From the NCBI RefSeq assembly GCF_014295035.1, contig NZ_CP060404.1, forward strand, positions 7,914,501 through 7,978,500: a stretch of DNA of 64,000 bases, written 5' to 3'. Source of the stretch: Streptomyces buecherae (GTDB taxonomy: Bacteria; Actinomycetota; Actinomycetes; Streptomycetales; Streptomycetaceae). The position numbers and the translations under genes were made by a program. How positions within the stretch are numbered: the stretch's first letter is position 1; each line of letters starts with the position of its first letter. The notes beneath the pieces are model-generated. The model was not told the DNA's origin, searched no databases, and worked only from the letters and a program-made list of their open reading frames with translations. Of this stretch, positions 1-8,803 are shown one piece after another.

Positions 1-1
1 G

Positions 2-1690
2 CGGCGCACCGCGCTGGCCGCGGTCAGCGGGCTCGCCCTCGGCTTCGCCTTCCCGCCGTACGACCTGTGGCCCCTCTCGCTCATCGCCGTCGCGGCCCTC
101 GCGCTGCTCACCCGGGGCAGGACGGCCCGCCAGGGGGCGTGGACCGGGTTCGCCTTCGGGCTCCCGTTCTTCGTGCTGCTGCTGAAGTGGCTGGACGTCG
201 TCGGCTGGGACGCGGTCATCGGCCTCTCGCTGGCCGAGTCGCTGTTCTTCGTCGCGCTCGGCGCTGGCCTGGCCCTGACCTCCAGGCTGCCCGGCTGGCC
301 GCTGTGGGCGGCCTGCCTGTGGGTGGCCGAGGAGTGGGCCAGGGACCGGCTGCCGTTCGGCGGCTTCCCCTGGGGGCGGCTGGCGTTCGCGAACACCGGA
401 TCGCCGTTCACGCCGCTGGCCGCGCTCGGTGGCGCGCCGCTGGTGACCTTCGGCGTCGCCCTGGCCAGCACGCTGCTCGCGGCCGCCGTCGTCGCCCTGT
501 GGCGGGTGTACGCGCTCGCCGGCGGCCGTGCCGCGACCGCCCCCGGGACCACGCCGAGCGCCGCGGCCGACGCCCCGCTGGGCGCCGCTCCCGCCGCGCC
601 GGCGGACGCCGCCGGGAGCGAGGCGGACGAGGACGCCGGGGCGGGCCCCGAGCCCGCGCCGGCCGCGCGGCCCAGCGGCCCCCGGCTGCTACGCGGCGCG
701 CTGCCGGCCGTCGAGGCCATCGCCCTGGCCGGCGCGGTGACGCTGGCCGGGTTCCTGGTGCCGGTGCCCACCGACGCCGACGACACCGTGAACATCGCGG
801 TCGTGCAGGGCAACGTGCAACAGCCGGGGATGGACTTCCTCGGCCGCCCGATGAAGATCCTCAACAACCACGTCGAGGCGACCCTGCGGCTGGCCGAGGA
901 CGTCAAGGCGGGCCGCAAGCCCCAGCCGGACCTCGTGATCTGGCCGGAGAACGCCTCCGACCTCGACCCGTACAAGTACCGCGAGGCGTACGCGCGCATC
1001 GACCTGGCGGTGAAGTCGATCGGCGTCCCCGTCCTGGTCGGGGCCCTGGTGGACCACCCGACCAAGAAGGGTTACGTCGAGAACCAGGGCATCGTCTGGG
1101 ACCCGAGGACCGGCCCCGGCGCCTCGTACACCAAGCAGCACCCGGTGCCGTTCGGTGAGTACGTGCCCTTCCGCGACCAGCTCAGCAAGGTCATCTCGCG
1201 ACTCGACCGCGTTCCCCGGGACTTCTACCCGGGCGACCACTCCGGGGTCATGCAGGTCGGCCCGGCCAAGCTGGGCGACGTGATCTGCTTCGAGGTCGCC
1301 TACGACGAGATCGTGCGCGACACGGTCAACGCCGGGGCCCGGGCGCTGGTGATCCAGACGAACAACGCCACGTACGGCCGCAGCGGCCAGCCCGAGCAGC
1401 AACTCGTGATGTCCCGGCTGCGCGCCATCGAGCACGGTCGGGCCGTGGTCACCGCGGCGCCGAGCGGAATTAGCGCCGTGGTCGCCCCCGATGGGACTAT
1501 TGAGCAGCGCACCAAGGAATTCACCCAGGACGTGCTCAGCGCTCGGATTCCCCTGCGCGACGACATCACCGTCGCCGATCGGATCGGCGCGGTGCCCGAG
1601 TGGGTGCTCGCTATGGTGGGCGTTCTGTCCTGCGCCGCCGCGATCATGGTGAGCCGGCGAGGACGTACGGACGAGAAGGGGATGCAGTGA
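2..1690 (+). CDS. lnt: Apolipoprotein N-acyltransferase, 5' end outside window
   Basis: This membrane enzyme transfers a fatty acyl chain to the N-terminal cysteine of lipoproteins. The reading frame is open from base 2, so the first residues lie outside the window. The N-terminal third is hydrophobic with several membrane segments. An Ala/Pro/Glu-rich insert (about 530-690) precedes the nitrilase-fold domain. The catalytic triad is visible: Glu in WPENASD, Lys in YTKQHPVPFGEY and Cys in VICFEVAYDE. The TGA overlaps the GTG of ppm1 by 3 bases, so the two are translationally coupled. In mycobacteria Lnt and Ppm are fused in one protein, which fits this pairing. Confidence in the family is high. 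Confidence 0.93.
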   Translation, partial: RRTALAAVSGLALGFAFPPYDLWPLSLIAVAALALLTRGRTARQGAWTGFAFGLPFFVLLLKWLDVVGWDAVIGLSLAESLFFVALGAGLALTSRLPGWPLWAACLWVAEEWARDRLPFGGFPWGRLAFANTGSPFTPLAALGGAPLVTFGVALASTLLAAAVVALWRVYALAGGRAATAPGTTPSAAADAPLGAAPAAPADAAGSEADEDAGAGPEPAPAARPSGPRLLRGALPAVEAIALAGAVTLAGFLVPVPTDADDTVNIAVVQGNVQQPGMDFLGRPMKILNNHVEATLRLAEDVKAGRKPQPDLVIWPENASDLDPYKYREAYARIDLAVKSIGVPVLVGALVDHPTKKGYVENQGIVWDPRTGPGASYTKQHPVPFGEYVPFRDQLSKVISRLDRVPRDFYPGDHSGVMQVGPAKLGDVICFEVAYDEIVRDTVNAGARALVIQTNNATYGRSGQPEQQLVMSRLRAIEHGRAVVTAAPSGISAVVAPDGTIEQRTKEFTQDVLSARIPLRDDITVADRIGAVPEWVLAMVGVLSCAAAIMVSRRGRTDEKGMQ

Positions 1691-2481
1691 ACGACGGCGT
1701 TGAGGTTGTGCGTGGCGAGACTCAGGAGAGGAAGTACGGTCCGCTCGGCACGACCTTGGTGATCATTCCGACCTACAACGAGGCGGAGAACATCAAGCCG
1801 ATCGTGGAACGGGTGCGCAAGGCCGTCCCCGACGCACACGTGCTCGTCGCCGACGACAACAGCCCCGACGGCACCGGCAAGATCGCCGACGAGATCGCCG
1901 GCCAGGACGAGCAGGTCCACGTCCTGCACCGCAAGGGCAAGGAAGGTCTCGGCGCCGCCTACCTGGCGGGCTTCCGCTGGGGGATCGAGCACGACTACGG
2001 CGTCCTGGTCGAGATGGACGCGGACGGCTCACACCAGCCCGAGGAGCTGCCCCGGCTGCTGACCGCCCTCGGCGGGGCCGACCTGGTCCTCGGCTCGCGC
2101 TGGGTGCCGGGCGGGCGCGTGGTGAACTGGCCGAAGTTCCGCGAGCTGATCTCCCGGGGCGGCAGCACCTACTCGCGGCTGCTGCTCGACGTCCCGATCC
2201 GCGACGTCACCGGCGGTTTCCGGGCCTTCCGCCGGGAGACCCTGGAGGGCCTGGGCATGGACGCCGTCGCCTCGCAGGGCTACTGCTTCCAGGTCGACCT
2301 GGCCTGGCGTGCCGTCAAGGCCGGCTTCCACGTCGTGGAGGTGCCCATCACCTTCGTGGACCGGGAGCACGGCGACAGCAAGATGAGCCGCGACATCCTG
2401 GTCGAGGCCCTGTGGCGGGTGACCGCCTGGGGCGTGGGTTCCCGGGTGAACCGGGTGACCGGCCGCAAGCAGCAGCCCTAG
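1687..2481 (+). CDS. ppm1: Polyprenol monophosphomannose synthase
   Basis: This GT2-family glycosyltransferase makes polyprenyl-phosphate mannose from GDP-mannose, the sugar donor for protein O-mannosylation and glycolipids. The 264-residue protein has IIPTYNEAENI near the N-terminus and the metal-binding region DDNSPDGT followed by EMDADGSHQPEE. No membrane domain follows, as expected for a single-domain Dpm1/Ppm1. I chose GTG at 1687 because AAGGGG lies just upstream and the start overlaps the lnt stop. The reading frame extends further upstream, but only inside lnt. Coupling to lnt suggests both serve envelope protein modification. Confidence 0.92.
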   Translation: MNDGVEVVRGETQERKYGPLGTTLVIIPTYNEAENIKPIVERVRKAVPDAHVLVADDNSPDGTGKIADEIAGQDEQVHVLHRKGKEGLGAAYLAGFRWGIEHDYGVLVEMDADGSHQPEELPRLLTALGGADLVLGSRWVPGGRVVNWPKFRELISRGGSTYSRLLLDVPIRDVTGGFRAFRRETLEGLGMDAVASQGYCFQVDLAWRAVKAGFHVVEVPITFVDREHGDSKMSRDILVEALWRVTAWGVGSRVNRVTGRKQQP

Positions 2482-2542
2482 CGTCGGCGTACGACGACAC
2501 CGCACCGGCACACTCTCGACACGGCGCAGGCACACTGAAGAC

Positions 2543-3145
2543 ATGACGTTCGGCGCACCTCAATCACCGCACCCCCGACCGCAGGGACAGCGCTCGCGGG
2601 CCCGGCGGATCGTTCCCCTCGCCCTCGCGGCCTGGCTGGTCCTGGAAATCTGGCTGCTCGTCCTGGTCGCGGACGCTTCGAGCGCCCTGACCGTGCTGGC
2701 GCTCCTGGTGGCCGGGGCCGTGCTGGGTGGCTACGTCATCAAGCGGGCCGGGCGCCGGGCGTGGCAGACGCTGACCGCCGGGCTGCGGCCCGGCGCCTCC
2801 GACGACGACCCGACCGCCGGCCTGGGCAACGGGCTGCTCATGCTCGGCGGGCTGCTGCTGATGCTGCCTGGCCTGGTCTCGGACGTGCTCGGGCTGGTGC
2901 TCCTCCTGCCGCCGGTGCGCGCCCTGCTCGGCCGCCGCGCCGAGCGCGCGCTGTCCCGCCGCATCGGGTACGCCACGAGTTCGCTCGGCGACGCCTTCCA
3001 GCAGGCGGGGCGGGGCCAGACCTACCGGCCCGGTGGCGGCAAGGTGGTGCCGGGCGAGGTCGTCCGCGACGACGAGCCGCCGAGGGCCGACGGTCCCGGC
3101 GACGAGCGCGGCCCGGGCCGCCAGGACCCGCCGCTGCCGCGCTGA
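2543..3145 (+). CDS. fxsA: FxsA family membrane protein
   Basis: A 200-residue FxsA-like protein. A basic N-terminus is followed by hydrophobic stretches at about residues 25-70 and 95-130, then a polar, charged C-terminal tail. Escherichia coli FxsA affects exclusion of phage T7; the role in actinobacteria is not established. It lies 60 bases after ppm1 in the same direction, and a strong hairpin follows the stop codon, so it probably ends the lnt-ppm1-fxsA unit. Confidence 0.85.
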   Translation: MTFGAPQSPHPRPQGQRSRARRIVPLALAAWLVLEIWLLVLVADASSALTVLALLVAGAVLGGYVIKRAGRRAWQTLTAGLRPGASDDDPTAGLGNGLLMLGGLLLMLPGLVSDVLGLVLLLPPVRALLGRRAERALSRRIGYATSSLGDAFQQAGRGQTYRPGGGKVVPGEVVRDDEPPRADGPGDERGPGRQDPPLPR

Positions 3146-3151
3146 CGGGCG

Positions 3152-3189
3152 ACGCCGCCGCACGGGCCATCAGGGCCGTGCGGCGGCGT
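3152..3189 (+). terminator. Hairpin after fxsA
   Basis: A perfect 14-bp stem (3152-3165 with 3176-3189) with a 10-base loop, directly after the fxsA stop. It has no clear T tract, as is common in Streptomyces terminators. Confidence 0.7.
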
Positions 3190-3325
3190 GCTCCGTAGCG
3201 GCCGGCGCGGGTCGTGAACCGGCTGTCTTCCCCGCCGGCCCCGCCCGTCCCGGCCGTCGGCCGACCGGCCGCCTCGCGGCGGAGTGCGCCGAGAGCCGGG
3301 TTGGCCGGGAGGGCGAGACGACAAA

Positions 3326-3366
3326 CGGAGGCCGGGGTCGCTGCTGAGCAGTGACCCCGGCCTCCG
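3326..3366 (-). terminator. Intrinsic terminator after rbpA
   Basis: A perfect 14-bp outer stem (3326-3339 with 3353-3366) continues through a wobble pair into CTGCT/AGCAG. On the minus strand it is followed by TTTGT. It lies 45 bases past the rbpA stop and between convergent genes, so it may work in both directions. Confidence 0.8.
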
Positions 3367-3410
3367 TCGTGTGCTGCCTTGCGCGCCGGGCGGGCCCGGC
3401 GCCTCGTCCG

Positions 3411-3785
3411 TCAGGCGGACTTGCGGTTGTCCCGCGGGTGCACGGCAATGTTCATGGCGCCGGAGCGCAGGACGGCCAGCCGTTCGGCCAGCACTTCCTC
3501 CAACTCCTCGCGAGTGCGTCGCTCCATGAGCATGTCCCAGTGCGTACGCGCGGGCTTGCCCTTCTTCTCCTCAGGCCCTTCGCCATCCACCAGGAGCGCC
3601 TGGGCGCCGCACGCCTTGCACTCCCACTCCGGCGGAATCTCCGCCTCTACCGAGAAGGGCATCTCGAATCGATGTCCGTTCTGGCATGCGTACTCCACCG
3701 CCTGGCGCGGGGCCAGATCGATGCCGCGGTCGGTCTCGTAGCTGGTCACCACGAGTCGCGTGCCGCGGAGAGCTCGCTCACTCAT
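3411..3785 (-). CDS. rbpA: RNA polymerase-binding protein RbpA
   Basis: RbpA binds RNA polymerase and the principal sigma factor and stimulates open-complex formation. The 124-residue protein begins MSERALRGTRLVV and has the zinc-binding core (CQNGH followed by CKACG) and a helical C-terminal sigma-interaction domain. I chose ATG at 3785, with GGGAGG upstream, over an in-frame start 10 codons earlier because it gives the family length and N-terminus. A sigma-R promoter lies 60-88 bases upstream. In S. coelicolor rbpA is known to be induced by disulfide stress through sigma-R. Confidence 0.96.
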   Translation of the reverse strand: MSERALRGTRLVVTSYETDRGIDLAPRQAVEYACQNGHRFEMPFSVEAEIPPEWECKACGAQALLVDGEGPEEKKGKPARTHWDMLMERRTREELEEVLAERLAVLRSGAMNIAVHPRDNRKSA

Positions 3786-3844
3786 GAATCGTGCCTCCCG
3801 GGCTTTGTCGCCCACAGGACAGGTGTCGCTGTCGTCGTCATCCG

Positions 3845-3873
3845 TTCAACGTCCGGTCGGCGGTGAAGATTCC
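3845..3873 (-). promoter_or_regulatory. Sigma-R type promoter of rbpA
   Basis: On the minus strand GGAAT (3869-3873), exactly 18 bases, then GTTGAA (3845-3850). This matches the sigma-R consensus GGAAT-N18-GTT. The rest of the 3786-4138 gap holds a small inverted repeat, ACATCT-N6-AGATGT at 3939-3956, and no gene that I can see. Confidence 0.85.
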
Positions 3874-4138
3874 CGTAGTGGGACATGCGTCGCCCGTCGT
3901 GCCGCCCCGTTGTTGTACCCACCGGCGCCCGGTTTGTCACATCTGACAGTAGATGTCACCCAGCGTTTGCCGTCCTTTAGCGCGCAGTAACGGTCCGCCT
4001 GGTAGGTCGAGGGCGTACACTACTCGCCCTCATGCGTCAGCTCTAAATCCGGTCCACTGTGCGGTCAGAAATTGACGTTCACTGATCGAGGGTCTACCTC
4101 TCTCGTACCCTAGTGCGCCCTCTCCTACCCTGGACGCG

Positions 4139-5020
4139 TCAAGACGTCCGATGGTTGCCAGCGGGACCGGCGCTGGTCTGCGCCGCGTCACCTGCCGGGC
4201 CTCCGGCACCCTCCGCCAACTCACTCCGCCGCGCCGGCCCGCCGCGCTCCGCGCGCTCCGGCGCGGGGGTGTCCGCGGCCGCGTCCGGCTGCCTCGCGGG
4301 AGCGGCGTTCGACGCGGCCTCGGTGTTCGACGCGGCATCGGCGGCCCCGGCCTCCGCCGCTGCCTCGGTCGCCTTCGGCCGCCCCGAACCGCTGGCGACC
4401 ACGCCCCGCCGCCCCTGGTCCAGGCCCGGAACGGCGAAGACCCGCAGGAAGAACTGCGACAGCGGCCCGATCGCCACCGCGTACAGCACGGTGCCCACGC
4501 CGACCGAGCCGCCCAGGGCGAAGCCGGTGGCCAGGACCGCCACCTCGATGCCGGTCCGCACCAGGCGGATGGAGCGCCCGGTGCGCCGGTGCAGGCCGGT
4601 CATCAGCCCGTCGCGCGGGCCGGGGCCGAAGCGCGCCGAGATGTACAGGCCGGTGGCCGCCCCGTTGAGCACGATGGCGAACAGCAGTAGCGGAACGCGC
4701 GCGGCGAGTGACGCGAGGTCGGAGGTGAGCGCCAGCGTCGCGTCCATCACGAGGCCGATCACCACGACGTTGGAGATCGTGCCGAGCCCCGGGCGCTGGC
4801 GCAGGGGGATCCACAGGGCGAGCACCGCCGCGCCCGCCAGGATCACCACCGTGCCGATGGAGAGGCCGGTGTGCTCCGAGACGCCCTGGTGAAACACGTC
4901 CCAGGGGTCGAGGCCGAGGCCCGCGCGGAGTTGGAGCCCCATGCTCACCCCGTACAGCGTCAGGCCGACGTACAACTGCGTGACGCGGCGGGTGAGGTGC
5001 GACCCCCTCGGTATCGGCAC
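4139..5020 (-). CDS. yczE: YczE/YitT-type integral membrane protein
   Basis: A 293-residue protein. The first 200 residues form about five to six membrane segments, with YVGLTLYGVSMGL and LGLDPWDVFHQG typical of the YczE family. The last 90 residues are Ala/Pro/Glu-rich and probably disordered. I chose GTG at 5020 because GAAGGAG lies 6 bases upstream; the longer reading frame adds only low-complexity sequence. It diverges from a MocR regulator, the same arrangement as Bacillus yczE/yczR. Function is unknown. Confidence 0.85.
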   Translation of the reverse strand: MPIPRGSHLTRRVTQLYVGLTLYGVSMGLQLRAGLGLDPWDVFHQGVSEHTGLSIGTVVILAGAAVLALWIPLRQRPGLGTISNVVVIGLVMDATLALTSDLASLAARVPLLLFAIVLNGAATGLYISARFGPGPRDGLMTGLHRRTGRSIRLVRTGIEVAVLATGFALGGSVGVGTVLYAVAIGPLSQFFLRVFAVPGLDQGRRGVVASGSGRPKATEAAAEAGAADAASNTEAASNAAPARQPDAAADTPAPERAERGGPARRSELAEGAGGPAGDAAQTSAGPAGNHRTS

Positions 5021-5159
5021 GGTGTGCTCCTTCGGGTGTTGACGGCGTTCGGGGCGCCCGGCGTGGGCGCTCGCGAGGGTCGGGTGGCGCGGCCGTCGCC
5101 GGTGGCGGGGGTCGCGCCGCCCGCGTGGTGGGTGCGCGGATGGGCGTTGAGGTGGTGGC

Positions 5160-5203
5160 AGTGGCCTGTCTCGTGACACCCTGTGGCCCGGGAGTAGGCC
5201 ACT
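5160..5203. promoter_or_regulatory. Candidate YczR operator
   Basis: AGTGGCCT (5160-5167) and AGGCCACT (5196-5203) form a perfect 8-bp inverted repeat. A third TGTGGCCC copy lies between them near 5182. It sits in the divergent yczE/MocR gap, just upstream of the regulator ribosome binding site. Confidence 0.45.
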
Positions 5204-5238
5204 TCCAGAGCCAATCTCGGAAAGGTGGACTGGTGATC

Positions 5239-6741
5239 ATGGGTGAGTGGACCTCTGCGGTGGGGGCCCCGCAGTTGGCGCGGCTCCTGGCGTCGCAACG
5301 TCCGGCGGGAGCCACCGAGGTGCCCGGGCGCCGGGTACCCGCCTACCGGGCGCTGGCCGACGGTGTGCGGCTGCTCGTCCTGGAGGGCCGGCTGCCGGTG
5401 GCCGCGCGGGTTCCGGCCGAGCGGGAACTCGCCGCCGCCCTCGCCGTCAGCCGCACCACCGTCGCCGCCGCGTACGAGGCGCTGCGAGGCGAGGGCTTCC
5501 TCGCCTCGCGCCGCGGGTCGGGCAGTTGGACGGCCGTGCCGGCGGGCAACCCGCTGCCCACCCGGGCCCTGGAGCCGCTGCCGCCGGAGGCCGCCGGTTC
5601 GGTGATCGACCTCGGCTGCGCGGCGCTGCCCGCGCCCGAGCCGTGGCTGACGCGCGCGGTGGGCGGCGCGATGGAGGCGCTGCCGCCGTACGCCCACACG
5701 CACGGTGACTACCCCGCCGGCCTGCCCGCCCTGCGGCAGGCGCTCGCGGACCGCTACACCGAGCGCGGCATCCCGACCATGCCGGAGCAGATCATGGTCA
5801 CCACCGGGGCGATGGGCGCGGTGGCCGCCATCTGCCGCCTCATGGTCAGACCCGGGGAACGCGTGGCCGTCGAGTCCCCCTCGTACGCCAACGTCCTCCA
5901 GCTCATGCGCGAGATGGGCACCCGGCTGGTGCCCGTCGCCATGGCCGACGGGTTGCGGGGCTGGGACGTCGCGGGTTGGCGGCAGGTGCTGCGGGACGCC
6001 GCGCCGCGGATGGCCTACGTCGTCGCCGACTTCCACAACCCGACCGGCGCGCTCGCCACCGACGAGCAGCGGCGCGACCTGGTCGAGGCCGCGCGCTCGG
6101 CCGGCACCGTACTCGTGGTGGACGAGACGATGGCCGACCTGCCGTTGGAGCCGGACGTGCGGATGCCCAAGCCGGTCTCCGCGTTCGACCCCGCGGGCAA
6201 TGCCGTGATCACCCTGGGCAGCGCGAGCAAGGCGTTCTGGGGCGGGCTGCGGATCGGCTGGGTGCGGGCCGCGCCCGAGGTGATCCGCACGCTGGTCGCG
6301 GCCCGCGCGTACGCCGATCTCGGCACGCCCGTCATCGACCAGCTCGCCGTGAACTGGCTGCTGGGCAACGGCGGTTGGGAGGAGGCGGTGGCCGTGCGAC
6401 GGGCCGGCGCGCGGGAGAACCGGGACGCCCTGGTGGCCGCGCTCGAACGGCACCTGCCGGACTGGGAGTTCACGATCCCCCGGGGCGGGCTCACGCTGTG
6501 GGTGCGCACCGGCGGCCTGTCCGGATCGCGTATCGCCGAGGCCGGCGAACGGCTCGGGGTGCGCGTCCCGTCCGGGCCGCGCTTCGGCATCGACGGGGCG
6601 TTCGAGGGGTATGTGCGGCTGCCGTTCACGGTCAGCGGCGCGGTCGCCGACGAGGCCGCCGTCCGCCTGGCGTCCGCGGCGCGCCTGGTGGCGACGGGGG
6701 TCGGCGCGGAGGGCGAATCGACGCGGCTGTTCGTGGCGTAG
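5239..6741 (+). CDS. yczR: MocR-family regulator (GntR HTH plus aminotransferase fold)
   Basis: A 500-residue PLP-dependent transcription regulator. Residues about 25-100 are a GntR winged helix (VPAERELAAALAVSRTTVAAAYEALRGEGF split across helices). Residues about 130-490 are a fold-type I aminotransferase with the PLP-binding Lys in GSASKAFWGG and HNPTGA before it. AAAGGTGG precedes both GTG 5233 and ATG 5239; I prefer ATG for spacing. It is divergent from the yczE-like gene, which it probably controls, as proposed for the YczR group of MocR proteins. Confidence 0.88.
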   Translation: MGEWTSAVGAPQLARLLASQRPAGATEVPGRRVPAYRALADGVRLLVLEGRLPVAARVPAERELAAALAVSRTTVAAAYEALRGEGFLASRRGSGSWTAVPAGNPLPTRALEPLPPEAAGSVIDLGCAALPAPEPWLTRAVGGAMEALPPYAHTHGDYPAGLPALRQALADRYTERGIPTMPEQIMVTTGAMGAVAAICRLMVRPGERVAVESPSYANVLQLMREMGTRLVPVAMADGLRGWDVAGWRQVLRDAAPRMAYVVADFHNPTGALATDEQRRDLVEAARSAGTVLVVDETMADLPLEPDVRMPKPVSAFDPAGNAVITLGSASKAFWGGLRIGWVRAAPEVIRTLVAARAYADLGTPVIDQLAVNWLLGNGGWEEAVAVRRAGARENRDALVAALERHLPDWEFTIPRGGLTLWVRTGGLSGSRIAEAGERLGVRVPSGPRFGIDGAFEGYVRLPFTVSGAVADEAAVRLASAARLVATGVGAEGESTRLFVA

Positions 6742-6775
6742 TCGTACGGTGCCGCGCGCCCGCCGTGGCCGGGCG

Positions 6776-8341
6776 TCAGCGCGGGGTCGGTGGCGGCGCG
6801 GTCGACGGCACGGCCTCCGTCGCCGACGGGACCGTGGCGTACCCCGGCAGCAGGGCGAGGACCGCCCCGCGCTGGGCCTCGCTGGTGGCGTCGTCGTACG
6901 GGTCGGGCGTGGCGGGGACCTGGAGGCGGTAGACCGGGCCGTCGCCGAGCCGGGCGAAGCCGCGACCCGGCGGCGTGTCGGGCACCGGCGAGGTGGGCGG
7001 CGGCGCGCCGAGCGTGCGGTGGAGCTGTTCGTACGAGGCGGGCCCGAGCACCACGCGGGCGCGGGTGGCGGCGGCGACGTACGGGCCGAGGGACTCGGCC
7101 CCGTCGGGCTGCTCGGCGATGACGACGCTGATGTGCGCGGGCCGGCCGTGCCGGAGCGGGCCGCGTAGCAGTTCCTGGGGGCCGGGGCGGCCTTTGGTCG
7201 ACGTCAGGTGGGTGAGGGCGGCGGGTCGGTCCACCACGAGCCACAGCGGCCGGCGGATGTCGTCGGGGGCGGGCTGGCCGAGGCGCCGGGCCTCGTGGGC
7301 GCGGACGAGTCGCCGCTCGGTCTCGTGCGCGGCCCACTCCAGGGCGGCCAGCGCGCCGGCCGGGTCGCTCTCCACGGCCAGGACGCCGGACCGGCCGTGC
7401 AGGAAGCCGTAGCCGCCGCTGCCCGCGCCGTCGACGACCAGGACGTCGGCGTGCGGCAGGGCCTGGAGCAGCAGCGAGCGCAGCAGGGTGGTGGTACCGC
7501 TGCCCGGCCGGCCGAGGGCGAGCAGGTGCGGTTCGGTGGACCGGGCGCCGGTGCGCCACAGCACCGGCGCCGCGTGCTGGTCGGCCCGCCCGTCGAGGTC
7601 GGTCACCGGTACGGTGCGCCGCACCGCGTCCGGGTCGGTGAAGCCCAGGACCGCCTCGCCGGGCGCCGTCACGAAGCGCTGGGCGCACAGGGTGGCGGGC
7701 AGGGCGGGCAACACGCTGAGGGTGAGCCGGCCCGCCTCCTGGTCCCAGTCGAAGCGGTACTCGCGGCCCCGCCCGCACTTCGCGGCCAGCAACCGTTCGA
7801 CGCGCCACCGCGCCACGGGGTCGCCGTCCGCGAAGTAGGCGGGGTAGCGCAGCGCCAGGTGTGTGGGCCGCCCGTCGTCCGCGAAGGCGTACTCCTCGAA
7901 GGTCGTCTCCCAGGTGCGGGCGTACGCGTACAGCGGGTCGGGGTCGTCGGGCGCGCCGAAGTGCGGCACGAGCGCCTCGTACAGCGTGCGCAGCCGCGCG
8001 GCCTCGGCCTCGGTGGGCGTGTTGCGCAGCGCCGACCGCTCGCGGCCGGCCCAGCCCGCCGCGGCCAGCAGGCCGACCAGCGCCAGCAGCGGCCCGTACG
8101 GCGCGAGGCCGACGGCCAGGGCGCCGGCCGCGCCGAAGAACAGCGTGGGGCCGCGCCGCTCCCGTGGGGTCCGCTGCCACCCGCGGCGGCCGGCGGCGGC
8201 GAGCGCCCGTAGGCCGCGCGCCACGACCAGCAGCGGGTGCAGGACGTCGGCGACGCCGCCGGCGGCGGTGCGCGCGAGGGCGCGCCCACGGGCGAGTGGG
8301 GCCTGGGCGATCGGGGGGCGGGGGAGCGCGGGGCGGGCCAC
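6776..8341 (-). CDS. FtsK/TraB-like ATPase, chromosomal
   Basis: A 521-residue protein. Two hydrophobic segments (about residues 65-100) are followed by a P-loop GRPGSGTTTLL at about residue 285, a LVVDGAGSGGYGF strand and a LWLVVDRPAAL Walker-B-like strand. The layout resembles short FtsK/SpoIIIE/TraB proteins, but it lacks the large linker and gamma domain of true FtsK. GTG start with GGAGG. It follows a 64-residue membrane protein by 29 bases in one transcription unit. It may be a domesticated remnant of a conjugative-element translocase; that is inference. Confidence 0.72.
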   Translation of the reverse strand: MARPALPRPPIAQAPLARGRALARTAAGGVADVLHPLLVVARGLRALAAAGRRGWQRTPRERRGPTLFFGAAGALAVGLAPYGPLLALVGLLAAAGWAGRERSALRNTPTEAEAARLRTLYEALVPHFGAPDDPDPLYAYARTWETTFEEYAFADDGRPTHLALRYPAYFADGDPVARWRVERLLAAKCGRGREYRFDWDQEAGRLTLSVLPALPATLCAQRFVTAPGEAVLGFTDPDAVRRTVPVTDLDGRADQHAAPVLWRTGARSTEPHLLALGRPGSGTTTLLRSLLLQALPHADVLVVDGAGSGGYGFLHGRSGVLAVESDPAGALAALEWAAHETERRLVRAHEARRLGQPAPDDIRRPLWLVVDRPAALTHLTSTKGRPGPQELLRGPLRHGRPAHISVVIAEQPDGAESLGPYVAAATRARVVLGPASYEQLHRTLGAPPPTSPVPDTPPGRGFARLGDGPVYRLQVPATPDPYDDATSEAQRGAVLALLPGYATVPSATEAVPSTAPPPTPR

Positions 8342-8370
8342 GGGCGGCCTCCAGGGCTGGCGGTGGGCGG

Positions 8371-8565
8371 TCAGATCCTGATGTCGCCCAGCAGGTCGGC
8401 GAGGCTGGCGCTGCCGGCCTGGATGCTGGGCGCGATCGCCGTGCCGGCCAGGTAGAAGCCGAACAGGGCGCAGACGATGGCGTGTGATGCCTTGAGGCCG
8501 TCCTTACGGAAGAACAGGAAGACGATGACGCCGAGCAGCACGACGCCGGAGATGGAGAAGATCAT
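8371..8565 (-). CDS. Small two-helix membrane protein
   Basis: A 64-residue protein with hydrophobic segments at about 1-20 and 28-48, joined by a basic loop (FRKDGLKAS). ATG with GGAG upstream. It is the first gene of the unit with the FtsK-like ATPase, so it may anchor or assist it. Spd-like small membrane proteins accompany TraB in Streptomyces conjugative elements. I do not recognise a named family. Confidence 0.7.
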   Translation of the reverse strand: MIFSISGVVLLGVIVFLFFRKDGLKASHAIVCALFGFYLAGTAIAPSIQAGSASLADLLGDIRI

Positions 8566-8666
8566 GACGGGTCTCCTGATGAATGTGGACGATCACCGCG
8601 AGTGACACAAGACTCACAGAAAGGACGAAAGTGAGAAAGTTGCGAATGGGTGATTTATCAGTCAAT

Positions 8667-8684
8667 TCACTCGCGCGTGAGTGA
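8667..8684. promoter_or_regulatory. Inverted repeat in divergent promoter region
   Basis: TCACTC-N6-GAGTGA, with further GAGTGA/GACTCAC-like half-sites at 8600-8635. It lies in the 240-bp gap between the FtsK-like unit and the ankyrin gene and may bind a regulator of either. Confidence 0.35.
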
Positions 8685-8803
8685 TGATCGATCCGTAGGG
8701 TGGGAGTGCGGCGCGGACCGGAACCGCGGCGCCTCGATGCGGCGATCGGGGCTCTCCCGCACCTGGGGGTGGGCCCTCCTCGACAGAGCGAAGGGCGGAT
8801 TTC

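Noticed and set aside
6776..8565. Integrated conjugative element
   Set aside because: No tRNA attachment site, integrase, excisionase or replication gene was seen beside the FtsK-like ATPase.
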